Source: Agrostemma githago (lineage: Eukaryota > Streptophyta > Magnoliopsida > Caryophyllales > Caryophyllaceae). From it: a stretch of 64,000 bases of DNA. The stretch spans positions 37,980,878 through 38,044,877 of the forward strand of contig OY288243.1 of the NCBI GenBank assembly GCA_958450325.1. The letters are read 5' to 3'. Shown here one piece after another: positions 37,123-47,484 of this stretch (within the stretch, counting starts at the first letter, position 1; each line of letters begins with the position of its first letter). Made by a program: the position numbers and the translations under genes. The notes beneath the pieces were generated by a model that saw only the letters and a list, made by a program, of their open reading frames with translations, was not told the origin of the DNA and did no database searches.

Positions 37123-38625
37123 ATGACATCGACGACAATAACGACGGGCAGAGGGCGGGGGAGGCCACGGAAAGTTCCAAAAAATGATACTATTCACGGG
37201 AAGGGGCCACTTGAGTCTGAATCGGACTTCTCACGAGATGACTCCGAGACTTCGTCGGATGTTCATACGACGGAAAAACAGAGCACTAATGTCATTAATG
37301 ATCTAATCGATAGAGCGCTGCAATCTGCCATGAAACTGGGTAGTCAGGCTACCCCAAAGATTCCTCCTCCGACTCAGGAGGACATAAATGCTGAGAAGAT
37401 TGAAAAGGATAAGGGGGAACTGAAGAGCAATGGAGACAAAGGAGGTCAGCTGAAGGACGGCCCCCCGGCGGGAGATCCTGAGACTTGGGCTGGACGGATC
37501 AAAACCAAAAAACCAGGTATGGGACTGTACTTCGATGAATATTGGGCAGAATCTGCTGAAATCACGATTGATTATGAGGATTTTGAGGACGAGCTCTTAC
37601 TTTGGCGACACACTCTGATGGGTCATGTCATTGGAGCTCGTCCCTCTTTGAAAAGAATGGTGGAGTTTACAGCTTCAAATTGGAACCACATCTCGATTCC
37701 GACAGTTCAGTATTTTAAAAAAGGTTGGTTCTCATTTAGATTCAAAAGTAAGGAGGATATGGAAGGAGTACTGAAGGGTGGACCATGGCAGCTTGGACCT
37801 AATACTCTAATTATGAAGCAATGGAGCCCCTCTTTCTCATCGGAAATGGAAAAACTTGCAGTGGTTCCGACATGGGTTCTTTTCCCTGATTTAGATCCCT
37901 ACTTGTGGACGGAATCGGTGCTTAGCAAAATGGCAAGCAAAATCGGAAAGCCAATGTTTGCTGATACCATGACCACGTTCAAAGAAAGGCTATCATTTGC
38001 TCGGGTCATGGTCGAGGTAGACGTCTCAGCGGAGCTGCCAGATGAAGTGATAATCAATATTCCAAAACTTGGAAAATCAGTCCAGAGGATCACCTATGAA
38101 TGGCTTCCCCATTATTGTCACAGCTGCGGTAAGATGGGGCACCTCAAATCTACATGTAATTTGGAGAAGAGGAAGGCTAACTTGGTTAAAACCCATCCCA
38201 GATATACGCCTGTGAAAGCAGTTACTACAGCTGTTCCAACCAAAAGGTCAGATGGACTGGAGGAGACTGGCAAATTGGAAGAAGGAGAATTGGACATTAC
38301 AGGACCGATGAGCGATAAACTGAATGGCTTGGATCCTAACTCAACGACTGTTTCAGGTGGTTCTAGGGAAGGCATGATAGCAAACCCAGACCCCAGTACA
38401 CTCAAGTTGAATGGATCAAGGAAGAAAATTGAGGATGAAATTGGGAAGGCCAACATGGGGGATTTTCTGCCAGTAAAATCAGGTGGGAAAAATGCTTCAA
38501 CTGGACTGTATATGAAGAAAGAAACTAAGATTGAACTGCTACAATCAAATAGATATGAGATACTACAAGAATCAGAGGGAAAAATCCTAGAGGAGGATGC
38601 GATACCACCTGATAAACTTCAATGA
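37123..38625 (+). CDS. LINE ORF1: AT-hook-like N-terminus, DUF4283-like, CCHC
   Basis: This 500-aa RNA-binding protein starts MTSTTITTGRGRGRPRKVPK. Residues 11-17 (GRGRPRK) form an AT-hook-type motif with the GRP core, a motif known to bind the minor groove of AT-rich DNA. A conserved helix follows (INDLIDRALQSAMK). The DUF4283-like domain shows KGWFSFRFKSKEDM, LKGGPWQLG and WVLFPDLDPYLWTE. The CCHC knuckle CHSCGKMGHLKSTC is near residue 332. The C-terminus is acidic and ends IPPDKLQ. The stop overlaps ORF2 as ATGA (38622-38625). The first ATG after the array boundary is used as start. The AT-hook could guide the particle to (TAA)n; that is inference. Confidence 0.93.
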   Translation: MTSTTITTGRGRGRPRKVPKNDTIHGKGPLESESDFSRDDSETSSDVHTTEKQSTNVINDLIDRALQSAMKLGSQATPKIPPPTQEDINAEKIEKDKGELKSNGDKGGQLKDGPPAGDPETWAGRIKTKKPGMGLYFDEYWAESAEITIDYEDFEDELLLWRHTLMGHVIGARPSLKRMVEFTASNWNHISIPTVQYFKKGWFSFRFKSKEDMEGVLKGGPWQLGPNTLIMKQWSPSFSSEMEKLAVVPTWVLFPDLDPYLWTESVLSKMASKIGKPMFADTMTTFKERLSFARVMVEVDVSAELPDEVIINIPKLGKSVQRITYEWLPHYCHSCGKMGHLKSTCNLEKRKANLVKTHPRYTPVKAVTTAVPTKRSDGLEETGKLEEGELDITGPMSDKLNGLDPNSTTVSGGSREGMIANPDPSTLKLNGSRKKIEDEIGKANMGDFLPVKSGGKNASTGLYMKKETKIELLQSNRYEILQESEGKILEEDAIPPDKLQ

Positions 38626-41600
38626 ATATTGCTACATGGAATATTAGAGGGGGTAACGAAGAAATAAAACAGAATGAAGTGTTATCTTTCTTCAGGAACA
38701 ATAAATTGGATCTTCTAGGATTGCTGGAAACTCGAATAAAGCTTGCAAAAGCATCTTCAATAGTTAAAAAGAAATTCAAAGATTTTGGTATTGACTGGAA
38801 CTATGTGCATCACTATAATGGTCGAATATGGCTATTATGGAATAAAAATACAGTGCGAGTTAGTGTTCTTTCTTCTCATTCTCAATTGATGCACTGTCAC
38901 CTACACCACTATGCTACTGGGCAGGAGGTATACTTGACAGTCGTCTATGGCTGTAATGATGGTAAGGATAGGGAGGATCTCTGGAATGCTCTCACTAAGT
39001 TGAGAGTTGACACTGAAAATTGGGCAGTTCTGGGTGACTTCAACATAGTTCGTAATCTAGAGGAAAAGATAGGAGGTCTTCCCCCGGATGCTAAGGAGAT
39101 GGATGATTTCAATACATGTCTATTTACTAATGGATTACAGGAGCTAAGTTGCCAAGGGGAGGAGTTCACCTGGAGTAACAAACAAAACCCTGAGGATAGA
39201 GTTTGGTCGAGATTAGATAGGGCTTTAGTTAACGGGGCATGGTTGGACTCTTTTCCATCCTCCTTTGCCTCAATCTTAGTCCCGGGAATCTCTGATCATT
39301 CTCCAATACATGTAACTATCTTGCCGGAGCAGAAAAGGAAGGGATGTTTCAGTTTTCTCAACTGTTGGACCAAAACCCACAATTTTCAGGAGACTGTGAG
39401 GGAAGCTTGGGAAGTAAATGTGCATGGCACGGCTTGTTTTAGGCTTTTTGGAAAACTCAAAAAGGTAAAACAGGCTATGAAAAAGTTGCATAAAAAGAAC
39501 TTCTCCAATATTAAGGGAAGAATTGCTGAAATCAAGGATAACCTAACTGACTGTCAAAGGAACTTACAAAATAACCCCTTCTCCCTGACACTAATTACTC
39601 AGGAAAAGGAGCTTATGACGGCATACCTGGCAATAACGGAAGCAGAACTGAGCATCTTGAAGCAGAGAGCAAAGATGGAGAATATTATACAAGGTGATGA
39701 GTCTACTAAGTTTTTCTATTCAAGAATTAAAGAACGACGTCAGCAACAAATAATTGGGAGCATTAAAGACTGCAATGGTACGATTAGGAAGGGCTTAGAT
39801 GATGTTGCCAAGGGTTTTGAAGAATACTACACTACTCTACTGGGTACAGCTACTCCTGTACTGCCAATTGACCCAGCTATTTTTACAAGAGGAAAATTGG
39901 TGCAAGAAGAAGACTGGGAGGGAATGCTTCAAATTCCGACTGAGAAAGAGGTAAAGGATACAGTTTTCTCGATAGGGGCTGAAAAAAGTCCAGGATATGA
40001 TGGTTTCTCTTCTGAGTTTTTTAAGGCCTCGTGGAGCATTATCAAAGGAGACTATTATGCAGCAGTTAAGGAATTCTTCCAAAAGGGGAAGATGTTAAAA
40101 CAGGCAAACAATACTCTAGTCACCCTAATACCAAAAAAGGATGTTTGTCATTCCGTCCTTGACTATAGACCAATTGCGTGCTGTACAGTATTTTATAAAA
40201 CTGTGAGCAAGATTTTAGTAAAACGAATTCAAGAGGTCTTACAGGATCTTGTCGGGCAAGAACAAGCTGCTTTCATCCAAGGACGAAGTATTCACGAGAA
40301 TATTGCTCTTTCTCAAGCACTTGTTAAGAGCTATGGGAGGAAGTTCCTTACCCCCCGTTGCTTAATGAAAATTGACTTGAGGAAAGCTTTCGACTCAATC
40401 CAATGGCTCTTTATTAAAGAGATGCTTGAGGGGTTTAACTTTCCTCAAAAGCTTATAGATTTGATCATGAATTGCTTGACAGGATCTTGGTTCACATTGA
40501 AAGTAAATGGTAGTCCATATGGGTTCTTTAAGGGGAGGAGTGGAGTGCGTCAAGGAGATCCACTGTCCCCCTATATCTTTGTTCTGAGCATGGAAGTCCT
40601 TTCAAGGAGGCTAAGACAAATCAATTTGTTGGCTCAAGTTTCATATCACCCTAAATGTTGTCAATTACGGTTGAATCACATGATCTTTGCCGACGACTTA
40701 ATGGTGTTCATGAGAGGGGATTGTCCCTCGGTGGCCGCAGTAGTTAATGTCTTGCAAATTTTTGCTGTGGAATCCGGCTTGCAGGCTAACAGCGACAAAA
40801 CCAGCATCTTTTTTGGTGGTGTCCAGGAGAATATTATAGATCAAATCATCCAGCACACTGGGTTTACTCGAGGAGAGTTCCCATGTAGATATTTGGGGCT
40901 CCCTCTCAACTCAGTTAACAACAAGCGGGACCAGTACCAAGTCCTTATCAATAAAATCCAAACCAAAATACTCAGTTGGTCCTCTGGGTATCTGACTTAT
41001 GCAGGCCGGATGCAATTGTTATCTTCGGTTATCTTCGGTCTAACGAGCTATTGGAGTGCTAATGCACTCTTTCCTGTGAATGTACTCCTTAGACTGGAAC
41101 AACTTAGCAGAAGTTTTTTCTGGACAGGAGGCTTGAGCAATAGGCGTATGATCTTCAAAGGCTGGTCTGCCATTTGCCTCCCATGGGAAGAAGGTGGACT
41201 CAATATCAAAAACCTTCGCTACTGGAATAAAGCTTTGATCGCGCACTGGTTATGGAAGATAACTACTCGTAGGCAATGCCTTTGGTATGAATGGCACAAG
41301 AGGTATGTCTTAATGGGTCAGAGCATTTGGAGTATAGAGAAAAAAGACAGACACGCTGCAACTTTTAAAAGCATCTTGGATGTCAGGGATGAAATTATCC
41401 AGAAAATGGGAACTGGAGCTGAGAATTTGGTACAAAGCTGGACTGAAAAAGGTGAATTTAATGCTAAGATTGCATATGACTGGTTTAGACAACGAAGGCC
41501 TGTTATTCCTTGGATGAGCAGACTGGATGAAGGGCGCCTTACACCAAAACACCGAGTGACACTAGCTATGGCAGGTCAGCAAGTCTTAGCAACGCAAGAT

Positions 41601-42002
41601 AAGATTCAATCCAGAGGATTACACATAGTTAATAGATGTCCGTTATGTGAGAATAACTTGGAGAATACTGGGCATCTGTTTTTTGGATGTTCGTTTTCCC
41701 GACAAGTTTGGCAGCACCTCCTCAATTGGATGCAGATTACGGGGAGAAGTAACAATCTGAGGACTGAACTAAACTGGTGTACAATCAGAACAAAAAGAAG
41801 GCACTGGAAGAATTCTTGGTATTGTGCTTGTCTCGCTGCAGCAGTATATAGTATCTGGCAAGAGAGAAACTCAAGAATCTTTGAAGATAGGAAAACTTCA
41901 ATTCAGAGCATAATAGCAAAAATTAAGTTTGAAACTTTTATAAGGCTAAAAACCCATAATATTCACATAACTCGAAGTCTTCCTGGAGTTGTGCGGGTTT
42001 AG
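38622..42002 (+). CDS. LINE ORF2: endonuclease, reverse transcriptase, zf-RVT
   Basis: The 1126-aa frame is intact. Endonuclease landmarks: WNIRGGN, LLETR, YNGRIWLLWN, LGDFNIV and GISDHSP. Reverse transcriptase: YRPIACCTVFYKTVSK, IDLRKAFDSIQW, RSGVRQGDPLSPYIF and the catalytic FADDLMVF near residue 689. The zf-RVT knuckle is CPLC...TGHLFFGC. Near the C-terminus it has the shared YSIWQERNSRIF segment. No stop or frameshift is visible, so with ORF1 this could be a working retrotransposition machine. Confidence 0.94.
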   Translation: MNIATWNIRGGNEEIKQNEVLSFFRNNKLDLLGLLETRIKLAKASSIVKKKFKDFGIDWNYVHHYNGRIWLLWNKNTVRVSVLSSHSQLMHCHLHHYATGQEVYLTVVYGCNDGKDREDLWNALTKLRVDTENWAVLGDFNIVRNLEEKIGGLPPDAKEMDDFNTCLFTNGLQELSCQGEEFTWSNKQNPEDRVWSRLDRALVNGAWLDSFPSSFASILVPGISDHSPIHVTILPEQKRKGCFSFLNCWTKTHNFQETVREAWEVNVHGTACFRLFGKLKKVKQAMKKLHKKNFSNIKGRIAEIKDNLTDCQRNLQNNPFSLTLITQEKELMTAYLAITEAELSILKQRAKMENIIQGDESTKFFYSRIKERRQQQIIGSIKDCNGTIRKGLDDVAKGFEEYYTTLLGTATPVLPIDPAIFTRGKLVQEEDWEGMLQIPTEKEVKDTVFSIGAEKSPGYDGFSSEFFKASWSIIKGDYYAAVKEFFQKGKMLKQANNTLVTLIPKKDVCHSVLDYRPIACCTVFYKTVSKILVKRIQEVLQDLVGQEQAAFIQGRSIHENIALSQALVKSYGRKFLTPRCLMKIDLRKAFDSIQWLFIKEMLEGFNFPQKLIDLIMNCLTGSWFTLKVNGSPYGFFKGRSGVRQGDPLSPYIFVLSMEVLSRRLRQINLLAQVSYHPKCCQLRLNHMIFADDLMVFMRGDCPSVAAVVNVLQIFAVESGLQANSDKTSIFFGGVQENIIDQIIQHTGFTRGEFPCRYLGLPLNSVNNKRDQYQVLINKIQTKILSWSSGYLTYAGRMQLLSSVIFGLTSYWSANALFPVNVLLRLEQLSRSFFWTGGLSNRRMIFKGWSAICLPWEEGGLNIKNLRYWNKALIAHWLWKITTRRQCLWYEWHKRYVLMGQSIWSIEKKDRHAATFKSILDVRDEIIQKMGTGAENLVQSWTEKGEFNAKIAYDWFRQRRPVIPWMSRLDEGRLTPKHRVTLAMAGQQVLATQDKIQSRGLHIVNRCPLCENNLENTGHLFFGCSFSRQVWQHLLNWMQITGRSNNLRTELNWCTIRTKRRHWKNSWYCACLAAAVYSIWQERNSRIFEDRKTSIQSIIAKIKFETFIRLKTHNIHITRSLPGVVRV

Positions 42003-42006
42003 AAAT

Positions 42007-42264
42007 ATTGGATACTACGGAACAACCGGTCATCCATATGAACTTGGGTACTACGGAACAGCCGGTCACCCTATATTATTCTGAGTGCTACGGAACAGCC
42101 GGTCACTCTTAGCTCTTCTTCAGTATTTGGGAATGGGATTGTGAGTTCTTGGATACGACGGAACAACCGGTCATCCATATGAACTTGGGTACTACGGAAC
42201 AGCCGGTCACCCTATATTAATCTGAGTGCTACGGAACAGCCGGTCACTCTTAGCTCTTCTTCGG
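42007..42264 (+). repeat. 3' UTR tandem repeat with six CTACGGAACAGCCGGTCA units
   Basis: Two copies of a block of about 141 bases each hold three short units (starting near 42011, 42048, 42087, 42151, 42189 and 42228). Each short unit contains CGG-AACAG/AACAA-CCG, able to fold as a small hairpin. Only L1e has this insert in its 3' UTR. Confidence 0.93.
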
Positions 42265-42427
42265 TTCGGGCGGATCAAACTGCAGCTGCTGTCTTTAGTT
42301 TTTGCAGGCGCAAGGAGTATAGTACTTTGTTTAGTGGCTATTCTCATTTTCTTGATATTTCTCATTGTTTGTAGTTCCCTAGCTGGTGTTATATTCCTCT
42401 AGAGGTCATGACTTTTGTAAGATCCTA

Positions 42428-42460
42428 GTTTCATCTAATATATGAGACGTATTTCTTGCA
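42428..42460 (+). promoter_or_regulatory. L1e 3'-terminal hairpin
   Basis: GTTTCAT (42428-42434) pairs with ATGAGAC (42442-42448), seven pairs including one U-G, followed by GTATTTCTTGCA and the tail. Confidence 0.55.
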
Positions 42461-42923
<463 letters not shown>

Positions 42924-45707
42924 TTAGACAGAGTCATGATTAATACTGAATGGATCAAATCCTTCCCTCAATCTGCTGCGAATTTTTGTGAGCCTGGCAT
43001 CTCTGATCATTCACCTATTCTTGTTCAGATTTTCAAGGATTCTAAACCCAAGAGAAACTTTTGCTTTCTTAATAGTTGGATTTCCCACCCTGATTATAAT
43101 AGTGTGGTACAACAGGCCTGGGAGAGTAATATTTCTGGTGCACCAATATTTAGACTGTTTCAAAAGCTTAAGGCTGTTAAGAAAGCTTTAAAGGAGTTGC
43201 ATTCTCAAAACTTTACTGATATTTCTAAACAGGTCAGTGAGACCAAGAAAAGACTGCTGGACTGTCAAAATAGCTTGAAGATGCATCCTTTCTCTCCTAC
43301 TCTAATACTACAGGAGAAAGAGCTGTTAAAGTCTTATTGCTTTGTGAAAAATTCTGAGATTAGCATGCTCTACCAAAGGGCAAAAGTGAAGCATCTTCAG
43401 CAGGCTGACTGCTCCTCTAAATACTTCTATGCTAAGATTGCTGAGAGGAAACACCATCAAATGATAGGGTCTATTAATGATCAAAATGGAGTTTTAAGGG
43501 AAGGAGTTGAAGGAGTTTCAGGAGCTTTTCAAGACTACTATGCCTCTCTATTAGGTCAAGATAAGCCTATTACTGGTAATTGGCAGCAGTTTCCTCAATT
43601 GGAGAAAGATATGGTGGATATTCTAGCTGCTCCCATTCAAGTATCTGAAATTAGGGCTGCTGTTTTCTCAATGGACTCAAATAGTAGCCCAGGGATTGAT
43701 GGGTTCTCTGCTGGGTTCTTCAAGGCATCTTGGTCTATTGTGGAGAAAGGCTTCTGTAAGGCTGTTTTAAGTTTTTTTAAGACCAAGAAAATGCCCAAGC
43801 AAGCTAATTCTACAGTGGTTTCTTTAATTCCTAAAAGGAAGAATGCTAGTTCTGTTCAAGACTATAGACCTATTTCTTGTTGCACAGTATTCTATAAAAC
43901 TGTCTCCAAAATTTTATCTAATAGATTGAAAATCACCCTCCCGTCTCTTATTGGAGGAGAACAAGCTGCTTTTATTGCTGGGAGGAATATTTTTGACAAT
44001 ATTCTTCTATCCCAAGCCCTAGTGAAGGGTTACAACAGGAAATTTCTATCTCCAAGATGCTTAATAAAGGTAGATATTAGAAAGGCTTTTGATTCTCTTC
44101 AGTGGACTTTCATTAGTCAAATGCTATGTCAATTTGGATATCCTGATATATTCATTCAGTGGATCATGGGTTGTATAACTAGTCCATGGTACTCTTTTAA
44201 GTTGAATGGAAGTATATCTGGATTTCTACAAGGCAGAAGTGGTATTAGACAGGGAGATCCTCTGTCTCCCTATCTTTTTGTGATGAGCATGGAGGTTTTG
44301 TCCCAATCTCTGAGAGTAATTTGAAACCAGGATCAGGTATCTTTCCATCCTAAGTGTGGTAGACTCAACCTTACTCACTTAGTGTTTGCGGATGATCTTA
44401 TGATCTTCACAAGAGGAGATGTTCCATCTATTTCTGCTGTTAAGAAGGCTCTTGATGATTTTGCAACCCTGTCAGGGCTTGCTGCTAATCAGGATAAAAC
44501 TTGCATTTATTTTGGTGGAGTTGCGACATCTGTTCAGGAGGCTATTGTGGGTGCAACTGGGTTTTCTGTAGGGTCTTTCCCTTTCAGATATCTAGGCATC
44601 CCATTATCTGAAAGTAGAATTACCGTTGCCATGTTTGATGCTCTTATTTTGAAGATTCAATATAATGTGAATCATTGGTCTACAAGCCTCTTATCTTATG
44701 CAGGAAAAGCCCAACTGATTAACTCAGTTATTTTTGGGATTGAAAATTTTTGGTGCTCTGGTACATTACTTCCCAAAGCAATAAGTAAGCGGATTTCCAA
44801 GATTTGCAAGGACTTCTATTGGGGGATTAAGGAGGGGGATAGAAGATTGGTGTTCATGAAATGGAAGGAGATTTGCTCTCCTTGGAATGTAGGGGGATTC
44901 AACATAAAAGATATAGAGGCCTGGAATGCTGCTCTCATTTCTAAGTGGATTTGGCAGCTGTCCAGAGATGAAAGGAGCATTTGGGAAAAATGGTGTCGGG
45001 TGTATGTTCTGAAGGAAGATGATATCTGGAATATTAATGCTAAGGAGTTCTTCTCTTCAGGTCTGAAGGGTATTATTAGTGTTCGAGATAAGCTGGTGCA
45101 GATTACTGGATCAGTGTCTGCAGCTCAGAATAGTATACTGCAATGTGTGGGATCTAGGTTCAAGGTATCCAAGGCTTACAATATCTTTAAAGAAGGGAGG
45201 CCTTTGAATTGGACTAGAGCTCTTTGCAATGCTGCTGTTATCCCTAGTCATAGAATTATAACTTCTATGGCCACGCAAGATAAACTGGCTACACTAGATC
45301 AGTACTATAGAAGAGGCTATCAATTCGCCAATAGGTGCTGTCTATGTTATGCAGATCAGGAAACGAACAGACATTTATTCTTCAAATGTCCCTTTGTTGA
45401 GCAAATCTGGAGGGCTGTTATGGGTTGGATGAATGTGGGCTTAGTGGCTAGATCATTGAAGGATATGATGAAGTGGATGTCAGCTCCTCAGAAACGCAAG
45501 CATTGGAAGATGCCATGGATACAAGCAAGTATAACGGCTATGGTACACAATATTTGGAGAGAAAGGAACAAGAGAGTCTTTGCTGATAAATGCTCTACCA
45601 GTGATGCTATTATTGCTAGAATAAAATCCCAAGTACTAGTCAGATTTATTGATGGTTGTAATCCTAAACATAATAGGATTAGAAAGTGTATGGAATTAAA
45701 GGACTAG
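42924..45707 (+). pseudogene. LINE ORF2 fragment with one nonsense codon
   Basis: The open frame enters at 42924 and holds GISDHSP, then the whole reverse transcriptase and the zf-RVT knuckle CCLC...NRHLFFKC. One TGA at 44322-44324 lies between SQSLRVI and NQDQVSFHPKC, just before FADDLMIF. Both sides are in the same frame. The truncated endonuclease and the stop make it inactive. Confidence 0.93.
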
Positions 45708-45754
45708 TTTAATTCTTTTCTAGTGGTTAGCTCTTTTTTTGCAAACTAAATGTA

Positions 45755-45797
45755 ATTTCACTCAAATTTTGAATGAAATGATGAATTTTCCTTGCAA
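45755..45797 (+). promoter_or_regulatory. L1f 3'-terminal hairpin
   Basis: ATTTCA (45755-45760) pairs with TGAAAT (45774-45779), and after one mismatch TCAA (45762-45765) pairs with TTGA (45769-45772). It is followed by GATGAATTTTCCTTGCA. Confidence 0.6.
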
Positions 45798-45845
45798 AAA
45801 AAAAATTAAAAAAAAAATTAAAAAAAAAAAATAAAATAAAATAAA

Positions 45846-45923
<78 letters not shown>

Positions 45924-45943
45924 CAATAATAATAATAATAATT
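45797..45943 (+). repeat. L1f A-rich tail and (TAA)n
   Basis: About 50 bases of A with scattered T are followed by about 95 bases of (TAA)n with one C variant (AATCAATAAT), ending at the 5' end of L1g. Confidence 0.97.
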
Positions 45944-45953
45944 CAGGCGTAGT

Positions 45954-45971
45954 GAGAGAAAACTTTCTCTC
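45954..45971 (+). promoter_or_regulatory. 5' leader hairpin of L1g (also in L1h)
   Basis: GAGAGAAA (45954-45961) is complementary to TTTCTCTC (45964-45971). In L1h, GAGAAA (50985-50990) pairs with TTTCTC (50994-50999). Both sit within 15 bases of the element's 5' end. Confidence 0.45.
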
Positions 45972-46016
45972 TCTAGGAATTAGTTACGTAAAGACGATTC
46001 TGTTACGATTACTTCC

Positions 46017-47484
46017 ATGGCTGCCATTGTTGCTTCCACTATGAAAAGAGGACCTGGACGGCCGCCAAAGAAGGTCAATCAACCACCTCCCCCCCAATAC
46101 TGGTGATTCTGGTACTGGTATGGAGAAGAATGATGCAGAATCAAGCTTGCAAACTGAAACCCAGAGCACTGCGCAAAAGATTTCGCTAAATGATGTTATC
46201 CTTGAGGCTATGGCTTCTGCTGGTAAAATTGTTTCAAACACCTCTAATAATTCTTTACATTCGTCAATTGATACTAATCACACTGTCTTGCTGGATACGC
46301 CGCTTCCTGAATTAGAGAAAGTGAAATCTGCGAATGCTACTTCATGGTCCTCTTTAGCGTCAAAACAGAAGCAATTAGGTATGAACCTATGTTTCTTTGA
46401 GGAGGTTGGTGAGAGTTCTGAGATCTCCATTGTTATGGATGATTTTGCTGAGGAATTAGATAAGTGGAAATTTACTCTAATGGGGCATGTAATTGGAAGT
46501 AAACCTACATTGCAAGCTGTTAAGAAGTATGCCCAAGATAATTGGGGTGCTCTTGCCTTGCCTGTAGTGCAGTATTACAAAAAAGGGTGGTTTTCATTCC
46601 GGTTTAAGTCCAAAGAAGACATGGACAGCGTGCTAAGTGGAGGTCCTTGGAACATGGGCATCTACACCTTCATTCTTAAAGAATGGACACCTAAATTTTC
46701 AATTGAGATGGATAAACTTGCTTGTGTACCAATCTGGGTATTGTTCCCTGATCTAGATCCCTTCTTATGGTCAGAGAAAGTTCTTGGAAAAATGGCTAGC
46801 ATGATAGGCAGACCATTGTGCGCTGATCTTGCTACTACCACGAAGGCTAAGCTATCATTTGCCAGGGTTTTGGTAGAGGTAGACGTTTCAAAACCTCTTC
46901 CTGAACAAGTGGTCATTAACACTCCGTTTTGTGATTACTCCGTCCAATCAATTCGTTACGAGTGGGTTCCTTTTTACTGCCATGGATGTGGGAAGCTTGG
47001 GCACAAAAAAAGCTCGTGTAAATTGGAAAAAAGGAAGGATGTCCCAGCTGTAGTGCAGGTTCAATCTGTTGCAGGTCATTCCGATTTGGACAGTAAGGTT
47101 GAGGTAGAGGTTGAGGTCTCACACATGAGCTACAAAGAAATGGAAGAGGAGGAAGCAGGGGATGCTGTTAATCTAAACACCCCACCTGCTATTGAGGAGG
47201 ATAAAGCAGTGGCCTCTGCTGAGTCTAGTTTGGACTATCCATCCAAGGAACATTCAGTTGAGGAGGGCTATACATTGGAAGATACTGCTACACAACTTCA
47301 TCTTCAGGATATACAGGATGGATTTATTCCTGTTCCTAAAAGGAACTCATCAGCTTGTAAAGCTAGGAAGGATCCTACTGTAGAGAATATGGATCTAGGG
47401 AATGCTTTTTCATCTCTTGAAGGTTCTGATTCTGAATCTTCCATTGGCTGTCTAGATTTTCCTATTCCTCCTGATAAATCATGA
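46017..47484 (+). pseudogene. LINE ORF1 with frameshift in a C-run near the N-terminus
   Basis: The true start is probably the ATG at 46017. That frame carries the AT-hook-type segment KRGPGRPPKK and then stops at about 46104-46106. The remaining frame is open from before 46120 to 47484. A run of seven C at about 46089-46095 explains the break: six would keep PPPPNTGDSG in frame. Past it, the protein has ISLNDVILEAMASAGK, the DUF4283-like domain (KGWFSFRFKSKEDM, WVLFPDLDPFLWSE), the knuckle CHGCGKLGHKKSSC and the ending IPPDKS. Sequencing error in the homopolymer is possible. If translation began at 46120 the AT-hook would be lost. Confidence 0.85.

Larger units (their letters stand above)
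37067..42460 (+). mobile_element. L1e: full-length LINE with both ORFs open
   Basis: A 56-base CT-rich 5' leader (CTCTCTCTAACCTCTCTCTAAG) is followed by intact ORF1 and ORF2, a long 3' UTR with a tandem repeat, a hairpin and TTGCA. It belongs to a different subfamily from L1a/f/g/h and is closer to L1d in ORF1 and 3' end. It is a candidate autonomous copy. Confidence 0.93.
42924..45797 (+). mobile_element. L1f: 5'-truncated LINE
   Basis: It starts inside the endonuclease coding region (LDRVMINTEW) and continues through the rest of ORF2, 3' UTR, hairpin and TTGCA. ORF1 and the first 190 or so codons of ORF2 are absent. Confidence 0.94.

Noticed and set aside
42007..42264. CRISPR-like array from the regularly spaced CTACGGAACAGCCGGTCA units
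   Set aside because: Spacers are themselves repeated in two blocks, the locus is a plant LINE 3' UTR, and no cas gene is near.
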